From Rhodobacterales bacterium HTCC2255 (GTDB lineage: Bacteria; Pseudomonadota; Alphaproteobacteria; Rhodobacterales; Rhodobacteraceae), in contig DS022282.1 in assembly GCA_000153745.1 (NCBI GenBank), positions 354,027 through 418,026 of the forward strand: a DNA stretch of 64,000 nucleotides, given 5' to 3'. Every line of letters starts with the position of its first letter. The stretch's first letter is position 1. Under the pieces are notes generated by a model, which was not told the DNA's origin, searched no databases, and was given only the letters and a program-made list of their open reading frames with translations. Below are positions 54,051-62,491 of the stretch, one piece after another. Both the position numbers and the translations under genes were made by a program.

Positions 54051-54851
54051 TTAACTATTCTTAGATATATATTTTGGTAAAAACCTTGTTGGCATCGGGC
54101 CCTTATTTCTTCCACCTTGTTCGATTTGCTCCCAAGCATGCGATAGGATTCCAACACTTCTCGACAAACAAAAAAGCCCTCGAGATAAGGGAGCAGGGAA
54201 TTCTAATTCACAAAATATAACAGCTGTTGCGCCGTCTATATTCATAGCAATATCTTTTTTAATGCTTAAATGAGATTGGATAGCTTCAGCAATATCTGCG
54301 TATTTTCCAGATACAATATTATCTTTTGCAGCTAAACGTACTAATTCCATTAGGCGTGGAGCTCTTGGGTCAATTGGTTTGTGAAATCTATGGCCGTATC
54401 CACTAATAATTTTACCATTCACACTTTTCCATTCACGCAACCCGTCTTCAATAGCAGTATCAAATTTTGCACCATTATCAATTCTTGATGATATCTCATA
54501 AAATAGTTCCGAACATTGCTCTCCGGCGCCACCATGAATGTCCCCTAACATATTGATCCCTGTAGCCATTGCGTTGTTAATCCCGACCCCACATGTTGCA
54601 GCCATTCTAGCTGCAGCTATAGAAGGTGCTTGAGGCCCATGGTCAACTCCAGCTACTAATGCAGCCTCAAATAATGAAGCCTCTTCATTTGTAGGCAATC
54701 CACCTCTTACCATCATCCAAATCATCTGTGGAAATGATACATTTCCTATCAAATTTTCAATTTCATTTCCTCTAAAAGAAATTTTTCCTGGAGACATATC
54801 AATTATTGATGTGCTCCACCAATTTCGTATTTCATCAGCATCGTTTACCAT
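54051..54851 (-). CDS. Citrate-synthase-fold lyase (citryl-CoA lyase-like), short form
   Basis: A 266-residue protein with only the catalytic core of citrate synthase. All three catalytic residues are present: H106 in GDIHGGAG, H154 in GYGHRFHK and D206 in NIDGATA. The short length matches stand-alone citryl-CoA lyase and the C-terminal part of ATP-citrate lyase rather than citrate synthase (about 430). It could cleave or form a carbon-carbon bond using an acyl-CoA made by the acylating dehydrogenase of this cluster (inference). It lies 15 bp after the fusion gene. Confidence 0.8.
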   Translation of the reverse strand: MVNDADEIRNWWSTSIIDMSPGKISFRGNEIENLIGNVSFPQMIWMMVRGGLPTNEEASLFEAALVAGVDHGPQAPSIAAARMAATCGVGINNAMATGINMLGDIHGGAGEQCSELFYEISSRIDNGAKFDTAIEDGLREWKSVNGKIISGYGHRFHKPIDPRAPRLMELVRLAAKDNIVSGKYADIAEAIQSHLSIKKDIAMNIDGATAVIFCELEFPAPLSRGLFCLSRSVGILSHAWEQIEQGGRNKGPMPTRFLPKYISKNS

Positions 54852-54866
54852 GGTATGTTTCCCTTT

Positions 54867-56630
54867 TTAAGCTTGCTGCAATATAGTTTGAGAAGATAAT
54901 CGAACAGATGCATTACGTGCACCATATCCAGAATAGCCATTTTTTCTTTGTACTATTTCAAAAAAGAAACCATCAAATAAATTTTTACTATAAATTTGAA
55001 AATATTCGCTGTTTCCATCTTGGTCATACAAAATATTCTGTTTTTTTAATTGAGCTATGAATGTATCATTTAGGTTAAATTTGTTTTTTGTTTCTTCATA
55101 GTAACCAGATGGAATAGCTAAGCTTTTAAAGCCATTTATTCTCAATAGATTTGCACTTTCAAAAATATCATCAGAAGCAAAAGCTATATGTTGTACACCT
55201 GCTCCAAATTTATCTTCAACAAATAACCCAGCAAATGTATTTAAATCTTCTGATGCATTTAGATTTAAACGCACTTCACCTTCAGGACTTTCAATAGCTT
55301 GGCTTAAAATAATCCCAGAAGGGTCATTAACATTTACTATTGAAGATTTATCCATTTCGAAAGTTGAAATATAATACAGTAACCAATCTTGCATTTCATC
55401 AAATTTCATGGTTTGTGCGATATGGTCGATACGTCGCAAACCAATAGGTTGTATAGCATCAACATCATTTGTCCTGTCAAATTCGATGTCCCATACCCTA
55501 TGCAAATCAGAGTTTTCATCGATAAAATGCACAATACTACCACCTACCCCTCGAACAGCCGGAATATTTAATTCGCCTAAGCCCACATTTTGAATAAATG
55601 ATTTTGACCCGAGAGATTTTGCTCTGGAAACCGTTTCATCTGCATTTTGCACTCGAAGTCCCATGTCACAAACAATAGCTCCATGTGCTTCAAATGCGTC
55701 ACGAGCATACCCATGTTTCTCTTTGTTTACGACAATATTGATTGCACCCTGCCGCCAAAGAACAACGTCTTTACTAAGATGTATTCGCTCTTTACGAAAT
55801 GACATGCTTAATAACATTTTTGTTAATTCATTTGATGCATTTTCATCTACTGCAAATTCTATAAATTCAATGCCAGTCGCTCGAACCCTGGAAGGAATTA
55901 ATGGTATGTCAAACTTTGCTGATGGTTCTGAAATTGAAACATCATTCAAAATATTCAACAAGGATCTATATGCACTTGCCGTACTTGGACAGTTTTTTTC
56001 TTTTATAGAAATGCACCAAGTACCATCATACCCAAATCGACTTAATATTTTTATAAAAGCTTCCAAATTTAGATCGCCAAGCTTTGGTAACAAATGTCCA
56101 TTTACTCCATCAGCAAGTTGGATATAGAATAATTTTGAAATCTTTAAATCACGTAATCTTGCGGGTCGTGATCCATCTTCCAAAACATTTGCACTATTTA
56201 AAGCAACACCAAGATTTGGATGATTGATTTTATGTATATACTGAATTGTTGCAAACTCACATTCACGAGTTGGAAGTAAAGCAACTTTCAAATCACCAAT
56301 CAAATCAAGATCTGGTATAACTATTTGTTTAGGGTCAGATATATTTAAAATTAGAATAGGTGAATTTATAGAAATTGAAAATTTTGCTGCTACTAGAATA
56401 TCTTTTTTTGAATATACTTTATTTTGAAAATTAAATGCTGCTATTCTTAAATTTGCACCTGCAATTATGCCCAAAATTTCTTCAGTTTTATTTTGAAATT
56501 GTAATATATCAAAACTACAAATTTCAACAAAATTGAAATTGGACTCTGAAATTAATTTCAATTTTTCTTCAAAATTACCTTTAACAGTATTACTAGATAT
56601 ACAGAGCACAAGACTAGCCTTGATAACCAA
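54867..56630 (-). CDS. TIM-barrel/HPPD-like dioxygenase fusion with degenerate barrel
   Basis: A 587-residue fusion like QuiC1 of Pseudomonas: an N-terminal 3-dehydroshikimate-dehydratase-type barrel (1-230) and a C-terminal hydroxyphenylpyruvate-dioxygenase-like part (250-587). By alignment from memory, the barrel's metal ligands are gone: the first Glu reads L119, the Asp reads N145, its nearby His reads N148, and the last Glu reads S208; only Q171 remains. The dioxygenase iron ligands are intact: H403 (RIDHIAQ), H481 (VQHIAFA) and E558 (FFFEIVQR). So the barrel is probably inactive while the oxygenase works. It overlaps the TRAP M gene by 17 bp. Confidence 0.83.
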   Translation of the reverse strand: MVIKASLVLCISSNTVKGNFEEKLKLISESNFNFVEICSFDILQFQNKTEEILGIIAGANLRIAAFNFQNKVYSKKDILVAAKFSISINSPILILNISDPKQIVIPDLDLIGDLKVALLPTRECEFATIQYIHKINHPNLGVALNSANVLEDGSRPARLRDLKISKLFYIQLADGVNGHLLPKLGDLNLEAFIKILSRFGYDGTWCISIKEKNCPSTASAYRSLLNILNDVSISEPSAKFDIPLIPSRVRATGIEFIEFAVDENASNELTKMLLSMSFRKERIHLSKDVVLWRQGAINIVVNKEKHGYARDAFEAHGAIVCDMGLRVQNADETVSRAKSLGSKSFIQNVGLGELNIPAVRGVGGSIVHFIDENSDLHRVWDIEFDRTNDVDAIQPIGLRRIDHIAQTMKFDEMQDWLLYYISTFEMDKSSIVNVNDPSGIILSQAIESPEGEVRLNLNASEDLNTFAGLFVEDKFGAGVQHIAFASDDIFESANLLRINGFKSLAIPSGYYEETKNKFNLNDTFIAQLKKQNILYDQDGNSEYFQIYSKNLFDGFFFEIVQRKNGYSGYGARNASVRLSSQTILQQA

Positions 56631-57909
56631 ATACTCTAGGTAACCAAAGTATCAAATCTGGAACTAACAACATGATTAAAAGTGCAGCTATTAAAATTAC
56701 CAGAAATGCCCAAATTTCTGATATAATCTCTCTTAAAGGAATATCTGTAACTGCATTTATTACAAATAATAGTATACCATAAGGTGGGGTTATTAATCCA
56801 ATCATTGAGTTTACCACAACAAGAACACCAAAATGTACTAGATCAATACCTAAAACTTCACATGTTGGTATAAAAAGTGGAACTATTACTAATATAATTG
56901 TTGTTGCATCCAGAATGCAGCCTAACGCTAAGATCAATAAATTCACAACAATTAAAAATACAATTGGGTTTACATCAGTACCTTCTAAAAGCATCGCAAT
57001 AGATTGTGGTATTTGCTCAGATATAACTATGAAGTTTAATATAAAAGCACCGCCAATAACAATGCCGACAGATGCAGATGAACGTGCACTTTCTACAAAA
57101 ACATTGAACAGTGTCTTAAATGATAAGGCTTTATAAAACAGTCCAGCAAGCAATAATGCATAAAATGCGGCTATTGCTGCAGCTTCAGTTGGTGTCGTCA
57201 CACCACCATAAATACCATATAGTAATATTACAGGCATTAGTAGTGCTGGGAAAGCATTTGCTGTTTTTCTTGGAAGCTCTCTTAAAGGAATTGGATCTTC
57301 CATTGCAAAGCCTCGTTTGCCCGCCATGTAATAATTCATAATCATTAGGACAAGACCCATAATTAATCCAGGTAGAATACCCGCTAAAAAGAGTGAACCA
57401 ATTGATGCTTTTGAAACTAAAGCATATAAAACCATTGGAATAGATGGTGGAATTATAGGCCCAATTGTTGCTGATGCAGCAGTAATAGCTGCTGCATAGC
57501 CGCGCGTATACCTGTTATCTTTAGTCATCATTTCAATGATTATTTTTCCAATTCCAGCGGCATCTGCAACAGCTGAGCCAGACATTCCAGAAAAAATTAA
57601 AGAAGCCACAACATTTACATGCCCAAGCCCACCTTTGAAACGTCCTACTGCAGCTACGCAAAAATTTAATAATCTATCAGTTATAGTTCCAGCATTCATA
57701 ATATTTGCTGCAACAATAAATAATGGCACTGCAATGAGGATAGTACTCAAATAAAACCCTTGTAAAATTTTCTCACCAGCTAAAGCAACGTCAAGACCTG
57801 AAAACCCAAGGTATACTACAGAAGCCAACATTATTGAGTAGCCAATTGGAGTTCCTATTCCAGCCAATAGGAATAGTGTCACCAAACATGAGGCAAGTTC
57901 AAAACTCAC
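56614..57909 (-). CDS. TRAP transporter large permease (DctM)
   Basis: Large membrane subunit of a tripartite ATP-independent periplasmic transporter, driven by a sodium or proton gradient. The 431-residue protein has about 12 hydrophobic helices and the DctM signatures GMSGSAVADAAGIGKI near 107-122, ATIGPIIPPSIPMVLYA, and NSMIGLITPPYGILLFV near 364-380. It overlaps the DctQ gene by 4 bp and the fusion gene by 17 bp, tying uptake directly to catabolism. Confidence 0.94.
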   Translation of the reverse strand: MSFELASCLVTLFLLAGIGTPIGYSIMLASVVYLGFSGLDVALAGEKILQGFYLSTILIAVPLFIVAANIMNAGTITDRLLNFCVAAVGRFKGGLGHVNVVASLIFSGMSGSAVADAAGIGKIIIEMMTKDNRYTRGYAAAITAASATIGPIIPPSIPMVLYALVSKASIGSLFLAGILPGLIMGLVLMIMNYYMAGKRGFAMEDPIPLRELPRKTANAFPALLMPVILLYGIYGGVTTPTEAAAIAAFYALLLAGLFYKALSFKTLFNVFVESARSSASVGIVIGGAFILNFIVISEQIPQSIAMLLEGTDVNPIVFLIVVNLLILALGCILDATTIILVIVPLFIPTCEVLGIDLVHFGVLVVVNSMIGLITPPYGILLFVINAVTDIPLREIISEIWAFLVILIAALLIMLLVPDLILWLPRVFGYQG

Positions 57910-58451
57910 GGTACATTCCTCTTTTCCGAACTTTGCTCTTCAAGAGTAATTTCTAGTTCTGTTTTTGGAGGTCCATTTTTAAAAATATTTCTAATCATCC
58001 AAGCGTATCTTGCGCCCACAGCAATCATAAAAATAGCATATATAGAAAAAACATCTCTCATAGGAATTTTTGCACCTGTAAAAGGATTTTTTACAGTGGA
58101 AGTTTTACGTATTTTCATCCAATCAATATAATCCCATGTGGGTAAGTAAATATAAATCATTCCAATTACTATTGAAAATGCACTTATAATTGCCATAATC
58201 TTTCTAATTCTTAATGGCATAGCTAAGTAAAGAATATCAAACTTCACATGATCTGACTCTCTTACAACAAAAGCACAAGAAAAGAATATCAACCAAACCC
58301 ACAAAATTCCGATGAGCTCCAGTGTCCAACCAGCTGGAGTAAAAAAATATCTTAATAATATTTGTAAAAGAAAGGTTAAAAAAATTGCTGCCAGTAAACC
58401 GCCAGCAATTGCTTTTGTAACTTGAGAGAACCCTTTAATGAGTTTACGCAT
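57906..58451 (-). CDS. TRAP transporter small permease (DctQ)
   Basis: Small membrane subunit of the TRAP system, 181 residues with four helices. The DctQ-type stretch RYFFTPAGWTLELIGILWVWLIFFSCAFVVRESDHVKFDIL-like region (about 34-74) is clear, with the conserved E and the RESDHV motif. A 4-bp ATGA overlap joins it to DctM, and 27 bp separate it from DctP. The C-terminal 25 residues are charged and cytoplasmic. Confidence 0.9.
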   Translation of the reverse strand: MRKLIKGFSQVTKAIAGGLLAAIFLTFLLQILLRYFFTPAGWTLELIGILWVWLIFFSCAFVVRESDHVKFDILYLAMPLRIRKIMAIISAFSIVIGMIYIYLPTWDYIDWMKIRKTSTVKNPFTGAKIPMRDVFSIYAIFMIAVGARYAWMIRNIFKNGPPKTELEITLEEQSSEKRNVP

Positions 58452-58478
58452 TTAATGTTCTCCCAAAATTTTATTGGA

Positions 58479-59489
58479 TTATTTACCCAATGCGTTTACT
58501 TTCTCAAGAACTCCTGCGGGCCATGTTGCAGCAAATTCACTATCTAAGTACATTGACTGCACTTGATTGCGGAAAGCAGCTGTATCTGGCTCATAAACTT
58601 CCATTCCCTGCTCTTCTAAAAATGCAACTAAACTACCTTCTAACTCTAGTTGAATCTTACGACCTGATGCAGCGGCAGCATCAGCAGCAGCTTGAACCGC
58701 AACTTGTTGCTCTGCTGTCATTGAGTTGAATGTTTCTGCACTCATAGCGATGTAGTTTAAGTCAACTAGGTGAGATGTCAAAACAATTTGATTAGTTACT
58801 TCATAGAATTTTTTATCTACAACAGTAGGTAATGGATTATCTTGTCCATCTACTGCACCTGTTGAAAGTGCTGTGTATACTTCAGAAAATGCCATAGGAG
58901 TAGGTGCTGCACCAAGTGCTTTACCTAAAAACTGCCATGCATCTGTACCAGGCATACGTAAATTAACACCAGCTAAATCTGAAGGCTTATTTACTGTAAG
59001 CTCATCTTTTGTCTGTCTCAAGTTTACTTGACGTCTACCCAAATACATTACTGATAAAAGTTTAACACCTAGTTCATTTTCAACTTTTGCTTTAAACGGG
59101 TCCATTAGAGGGTCATTAAAAACTGCTACTTGGTGATCAGCATCTTGGTGAACATATCCAGCTGTAAAAATTGAGAATTCTGGGAAGAATTGTGCTAATT
59201 CTTGAGCGGATGTTATAGACATTTCTAAATTACCACGGCTTATAGCATCAAGTTCTGTTCCCTGAGCAAAAATTGTACTATTATAGCTTGGTTCAAAGCT
59301 TGCAAAGGTTCCAACCAATGGAGCAAATACATTTGCCATTGCTATAGATCTTTGATCTGTTTCAGTTCCTGATGTTGCCATACGTAATTGAACTTTAGAA
59401 TGCCCATCAGCCAAAGCTGGCATACCAGTTGATACGCTTGCAGCCATTAAAGCCGCTACAGCAATACGACGTGTATAGTTAACTTTCAT
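58479..59489 (-). CDS. TRAP transporter substrate-binding protein (DctP)
   Basis: Periplasmic binding protein of the TRAP system. A signal peptide (1-27, ending PALA) is followed by a 309-residue mature protein. The carboxylate-binding arginine sits in VNLRMPGTDAWQFLG near 175-189, followed by ALGAAPTPMAFSEVYTALSTGAVDGQDNPLP, the DctP family core. This points to an organic acid ligand with a carboxylate. It is first of the five-gene transport and catabolic transcript, with two TATGATAT elements in the 102-bp gap ahead. Confidence 0.93.
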   Translation of the reverse strand: MKVNYTRRIAVAALMAASVSTGMPALADGHSKVQLRMATSGTETDQRSIAMANVFAPLVGTFASFEPSYNSTIFAQGTELDAISRGNLEMSITSAQELAQFFPEFSIFTAGYVHQDADHQVAVFNDPLMDPFKAKVENELGVKLLSVMYLGRRQVNLRQTKDELTVNKPSDLAGVNLRMPGTDAWQFLGKALGAAPTPMAFSEVYTALSTGAVDGQDNPLPTVVDKKFYEVTNQIVLTSHLVDLNYIAMSAETFNSMTAEQQVAVQAAADAAAASGRKIQLELEGSLVAFLEEQGMEVYEPDTAAFRNQVQSMYLDSEFAATWPAGVLEKVNALGK

Positions 59490-59543
59490 TTTTGTCCTCC
59501 CAGACTGTTAAACTGCCTCAATAGCAGTGTTTCTATTTAAGCT

Positions 59544-59593
59544 ATATCATAGCTTTATTAAAATACAATATATTTTGTAAAATATATGATATT
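59544..59593. promoter_or_regulatory. TATGATAT elements upstream of the TRAP operon
   Basis: ATATCATA at 59544-59551 and its inverse TATGATAT at 59585-59592 flank a third dyad, TACAA-N6-TTGTA at 59564-59579. The 13-mer at 59581-59593 is repeated exactly at 60726-60738. Candidate GntR operators in front of the dctP gene. Confidence 0.45.
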
Positions 59594-60665
59594 ATTGCGC
59601 TGCAACTCCATTTGTTGAAATTTTTGAAGGATTAACAACTTCAATTAAACTTTGTGTTTGAGCAGCTTTTTGAATTGCTTCGATTACTAAAAGAGTTTTT
59701 AAACCATCAAGACCAGTAACTAATGCAGCTGTCTCACCACGTATTACATCAGCAAAATTAGTTATTTGATTAATTAATGGATCTGAAGCATCTCTAGGTG
59801 TAATTGTTCCAGAAATTGGGTTCCACCAATTTCTTTCTCCTTTGTGTGACCAAACTTTTAAATCTGGAACTGACAGAGAACCTTCTGAACCACCTATCAT
59901 ATAACAAGACTCAGAAGTCATTGGATATATTGGATATTCTCGAGAAGTTAATTCCCAACTCCATGGTGACACAATACTATCAGACACAGTAACAGTTCCA
60001 ATAACTCCATTTTCAAACTTTAAAACTGCAGCAGCTAAATCTTCGTTATCAAAGCCTCTAATTGAAGGCGCCATTTGAGCTTGAACAGAGATGATTTCTC
60101 CACAAAAATATCTCATAAGGTCAATATCATGCACTAAATTAACTGAAATAGGACCTGCACCTTTTTGCGTTCTCCATGGCGCAATATCAAAATATTCATC
60201 TGGCTTATAAAACCAACATGTTGCTTGTAGAGCTCTAATATTACCAATTTCCCCACTCACTATTAATTCCTTTGCCTTTTGGATCAATGGATTATGCCGT
60301 CTGTGATGCCCCACAAGCAATGGGACTGATGCATGCTCGGCTGCATCAGTTAAAATTTTTGCTTGAATAGCAGACGTGGCTAATGGTTTTTCAACTAATA
60401 CAGGGCAAGATTTTTCAATACATTCCAAACCTTGTGATACATGTAACGGTGTTGGAGTAGACAATATTACTCCATCAGGAGATATAGCTGCAAACATTTC
60501 GTTCAAATTTGAGAAGCAGGGTATATCTAGGGAGTTTATGTCTTCCGTAGGGTTTGGTTCTACAATCGCAACTAAATTGACATCTTTTTGCTTTGAAATC
60601 GCATTAATGTGTCTTTGCCCTACCAACCCAGCACCAACAACAGCAAGCTTAATAATATTTGTCAT
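59592..60665 (-). CDS. Gfo/Idh/MocA-family NAD(P) dehydrogenase
   Basis: A 357-residue oxidoreductase. The N-terminal Rossmann fold has VVGAGLVGQRH (9-19) and the family EKP motif at 92-94 (VEKPLA); the C-terminal domain carries VHDIDLMRYFCGE near 184-196. Members oxidise hydroxyl groups of inositols, sugars and quinate/shikimate-like rings. It lies 102 bp before dctP on the same strand and is divergent from the GntR gene, so it probably performs the first oxidation of the imported substrate (inference). Confidence 0.88.
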   Translation of the reverse strand: MTNIIKLAVVGAGLVGQRHINAISKQKDVNLVAIVEPNPTEDINSLDIPCFSNLNEMFAAISPDGVILSTPTPLHVSQGLECIEKSCPVLVEKPLATSAIQAKILTDAAEHASVPLLVGHHRRHNPLIQKAKELIVSGEIGNIRALQATCWFYKPDEYFDIAPWRTQKGAGPISVNLVHDIDLMRYFCGEIISVQAQMAPSIRGFDNEDLAAAVLKFENGVIGTVTVSDSIVSPWSWELTSREYPIYPMTSESCYMIGGSEGSLSVPDLKVWSHKGERNWWNPISGTITPRDASDPLINQITNFADVIRGETAALVTGLDGLKTLLVIEAIQKAAQTQSLIEVVNPSKISTNGVAAQ

Positions 60666-60725
60666 TAGTATCCCTGGAAAATAATTAGTTATCTGAAGCT
60701 ACATTAAAGAATTTAGATTCGCAAT

Positions 60726-60780
60726 AATATATGATATTTTTTATAAAATCATTTATTATATCTTGTTGAGAAGTATCATA
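60726..60780. promoter_or_regulatory. TATGATAT elements in the Gfo/Idh-GntR divergent promoter
   Basis: The 13-mer at 60726-60738 is identical to that at 59581-59593, and GTATCATA at 60773-60780 is a near-inverse copy. Two facing copies between divergent genes fit autoregulation by the GntR protein. Bioinformatic candidate only. Confidence 0.45.
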
Positions 60781-60825
60781 TAATTGTATATTAATAAAAA
60801 TATTAACATGTTATTTGAGAAATTT

Positions 60826-61485
60826 ATGACAAAAATTATTAATACTGTAGGCTCCAGTACATATGAACACATCAAAAAAGATATTATTTATGGGAACTTA
60901 GCCCCAGGTAGTAAGTTGAAACTTGATGGGCTAAAAAAACAGTACGACGCAAGCGTATCAACTTTGCGAGAAACATTAAATCGATTATCAAGTGATGGTT
61001 TCGTTGAAGCTGCTGAACAACGTGGATTCTTTGTTCGTTCTGTATCTCGTGAAGACTTAGCTGAAATTGCAAATTTGAGAATACTTTTAGAATGCTCGGC
61101 CCTTAAAACCTCAATTGAAAATGGTAACGCTGACTGGGAAGGTAATTTAGTAGCCGCTCATCACAAATTAAAATTGATTGAACAAAAAATGTTATCTGGT
61201 GATTATTCTCAAAAAGAAACCTGGAAAAGATATGATTGGGAATTTCACAAAACATCGATTGAAGCGTGTAATTCTCAAAACTTAATGTCACTTCATGCAA
61301 TAATATTTGACAAATATTTACGGTACCAAATGCTTGTAATAACAGATAGAGGAAAAGACGCTGCATTAGAACACCAACAAATATTTGATGCTGCACTCTC
61401 ACGCAATTCATCAAAGGCAATAGAAGCTCTTGAAATACACATAAGAAAAGGCCTAGAGCACACTTTAGCTAACATGAAAATTTAA
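60826..61485 (+). CDS. GntR-family regulator, FCD subgroup
   Basis: A 219-residue transcription factor with an N-terminal winged helix (about 11-70, IIYGNLAPGSKLKLDGL, STLRETLNRLSSDGFV) and a C-terminal FCD effector domain. The FCD metal/ligand residues are in place: D137, H141, H183 and H205. It is divergent from the TRAP/catabolic cluster and is the obvious regulator, usually a repressor released by the substrate. I choose ATG 60826 after a GAGAAA; ATG 60784 and 60808 are alternatives with no ribosome site. Confidence 0.9.
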   Translation: MTKIINTVGSSTYEHIKKDIIYGNLAPGSKLKLDGLKKQYDASVSTLRETLNRLSSDGFVEAAEQRGFFVRSVSREDLAEIANLRILLECSALKTSIENGNADWEGNLVAAHHKLKLIEQKMLSGDYSQKETWKRYDWEFHKTSIEACNSQNLMSLHAIIFDKYLRYQMLVITDRGKDAALEHQQIFDAALSRNSSKAIEALEIHIRKGLEHTLANMKI

Positions 61486-61551
61486 CAAATCTAAAATCGA
61501 TAAAATTAATTTTGTTATTGGCTTTATTGAATAACACTATCATACAGAATT

Positions 61552-62427
61552 ATGATTCTTAGATATCTCAAATCAATTTTCGGTCACGCAAGATATTTTC
61601 CTTTGTGGTCAGCTCTAACTGTTTTTAAGTGGCGTGCATTTGACATCCGCTCTAGAGCATTAGGAACAACATTTAGTGTTGTAATCAGATGGTTTCCAAT
61701 AGCAAGACGACGATTTGATAGGGAGGCAAAAAAAGCTTTTCCAAATATGAAACGAAAAGCTAGGAATAATTTAGGTCGTGAAATGGGCCGGAATATGGGC
61801 CGTACTTTATTTGAAATATACCATCTTTCAGAATTTCACACATTTACACAAAAATTTAAAGTTTCTGGGCCGGGATTAGACGCATTAAAAGACGCTTACG
61901 CAACTGGCAAGGGAGCAATCATAGTTTCTGGCCACTTTGGGCAATGGGAAGCAATACGAGCTGCATTGAAGATAAATGGACTTGAAAGTGGCGCAGTATA
62001 TAGACCGAATACCAATAGACATTATCAAAGAAGATTATTAGCTGGAATTAAAGAAGGCGGTCTTCCAATACTAGAAACAGGTAAAAAAGGCACAAGAGCA
62101 TTAGTAAAACACCTTCGAGATGGAGGTATAATGTCAATTTTACTCGATGAAAAAGTATCAGAAGGAACTAGGATACCATTTCTAGGTCTAGACGCGCTTA
62201 CCTCACTTTCTGCAGCCCAATTAGCACTAAAATACAATATTCCAATGATACCAGCTTATGGTATCCGAATTGATGATAAAAACGAATTTAAGGTAGAGTT
62301 TGAAGAACCTATCCCTCACACAGATAGCTTAACAATGACACGTAATTTTAATGATAGCCTTTCAAAAAGAATTATTTCAAATCCAGAACAATGGTATTGG
62401 ATGTTAAGACGGTGGGATGGTGCTTAA
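61552..62427 (+). CDS. Lysophospholipid/lipid A acyltransferase-family protein (LpxL/HtrB-like)
   Basis: A 291-residue membrane-associated acyltransferase of the LpxL/LpxM superfamily, which adds secondary acyl chains to lipid A. The catalytic HX4E is H128-E133 in VSGHFGQWEA, followed by YRPNTNRHY and LLDEKVSEGTRIPFLG. The N-terminal 35 residues have the amphipathic character of these proteins. Lipid A is the likely acceptor, though ornithine or other lipids cannot be excluded. It stands alone after the GntR gene. Confidence 0.87.
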   Translation: MILRYLKSIFGHARYFPLWSALTVFKWRAFDIRSRALGTTFSVVIRWFPIARRRFDREAKKAFPNMKRKARNNLGREMGRNMGRTLFEIYHLSEFHTFTQKFKVSGPGLDALKDAYATGKGAIIVSGHFGQWEAIRAALKINGLESGAVYRPNTNRHYQRRLLAGIKEGGLPILETGKKGTRALVKHLRDGGIMSILLDEKVSEGTRIPFLGLDALTSLSAAQLALKYNIPMIPAYGIRIDDKNEFKVEFEEPIPHTDSLTMTRNFNDSLSKRIISNPEQWYWMLRRWDGA

Positions 62428-62491
62428 TAATAAGCATATTATTGTGTAAGCTATATATTACAATAATATTTAAAGCTCATAGGTATCGAGA

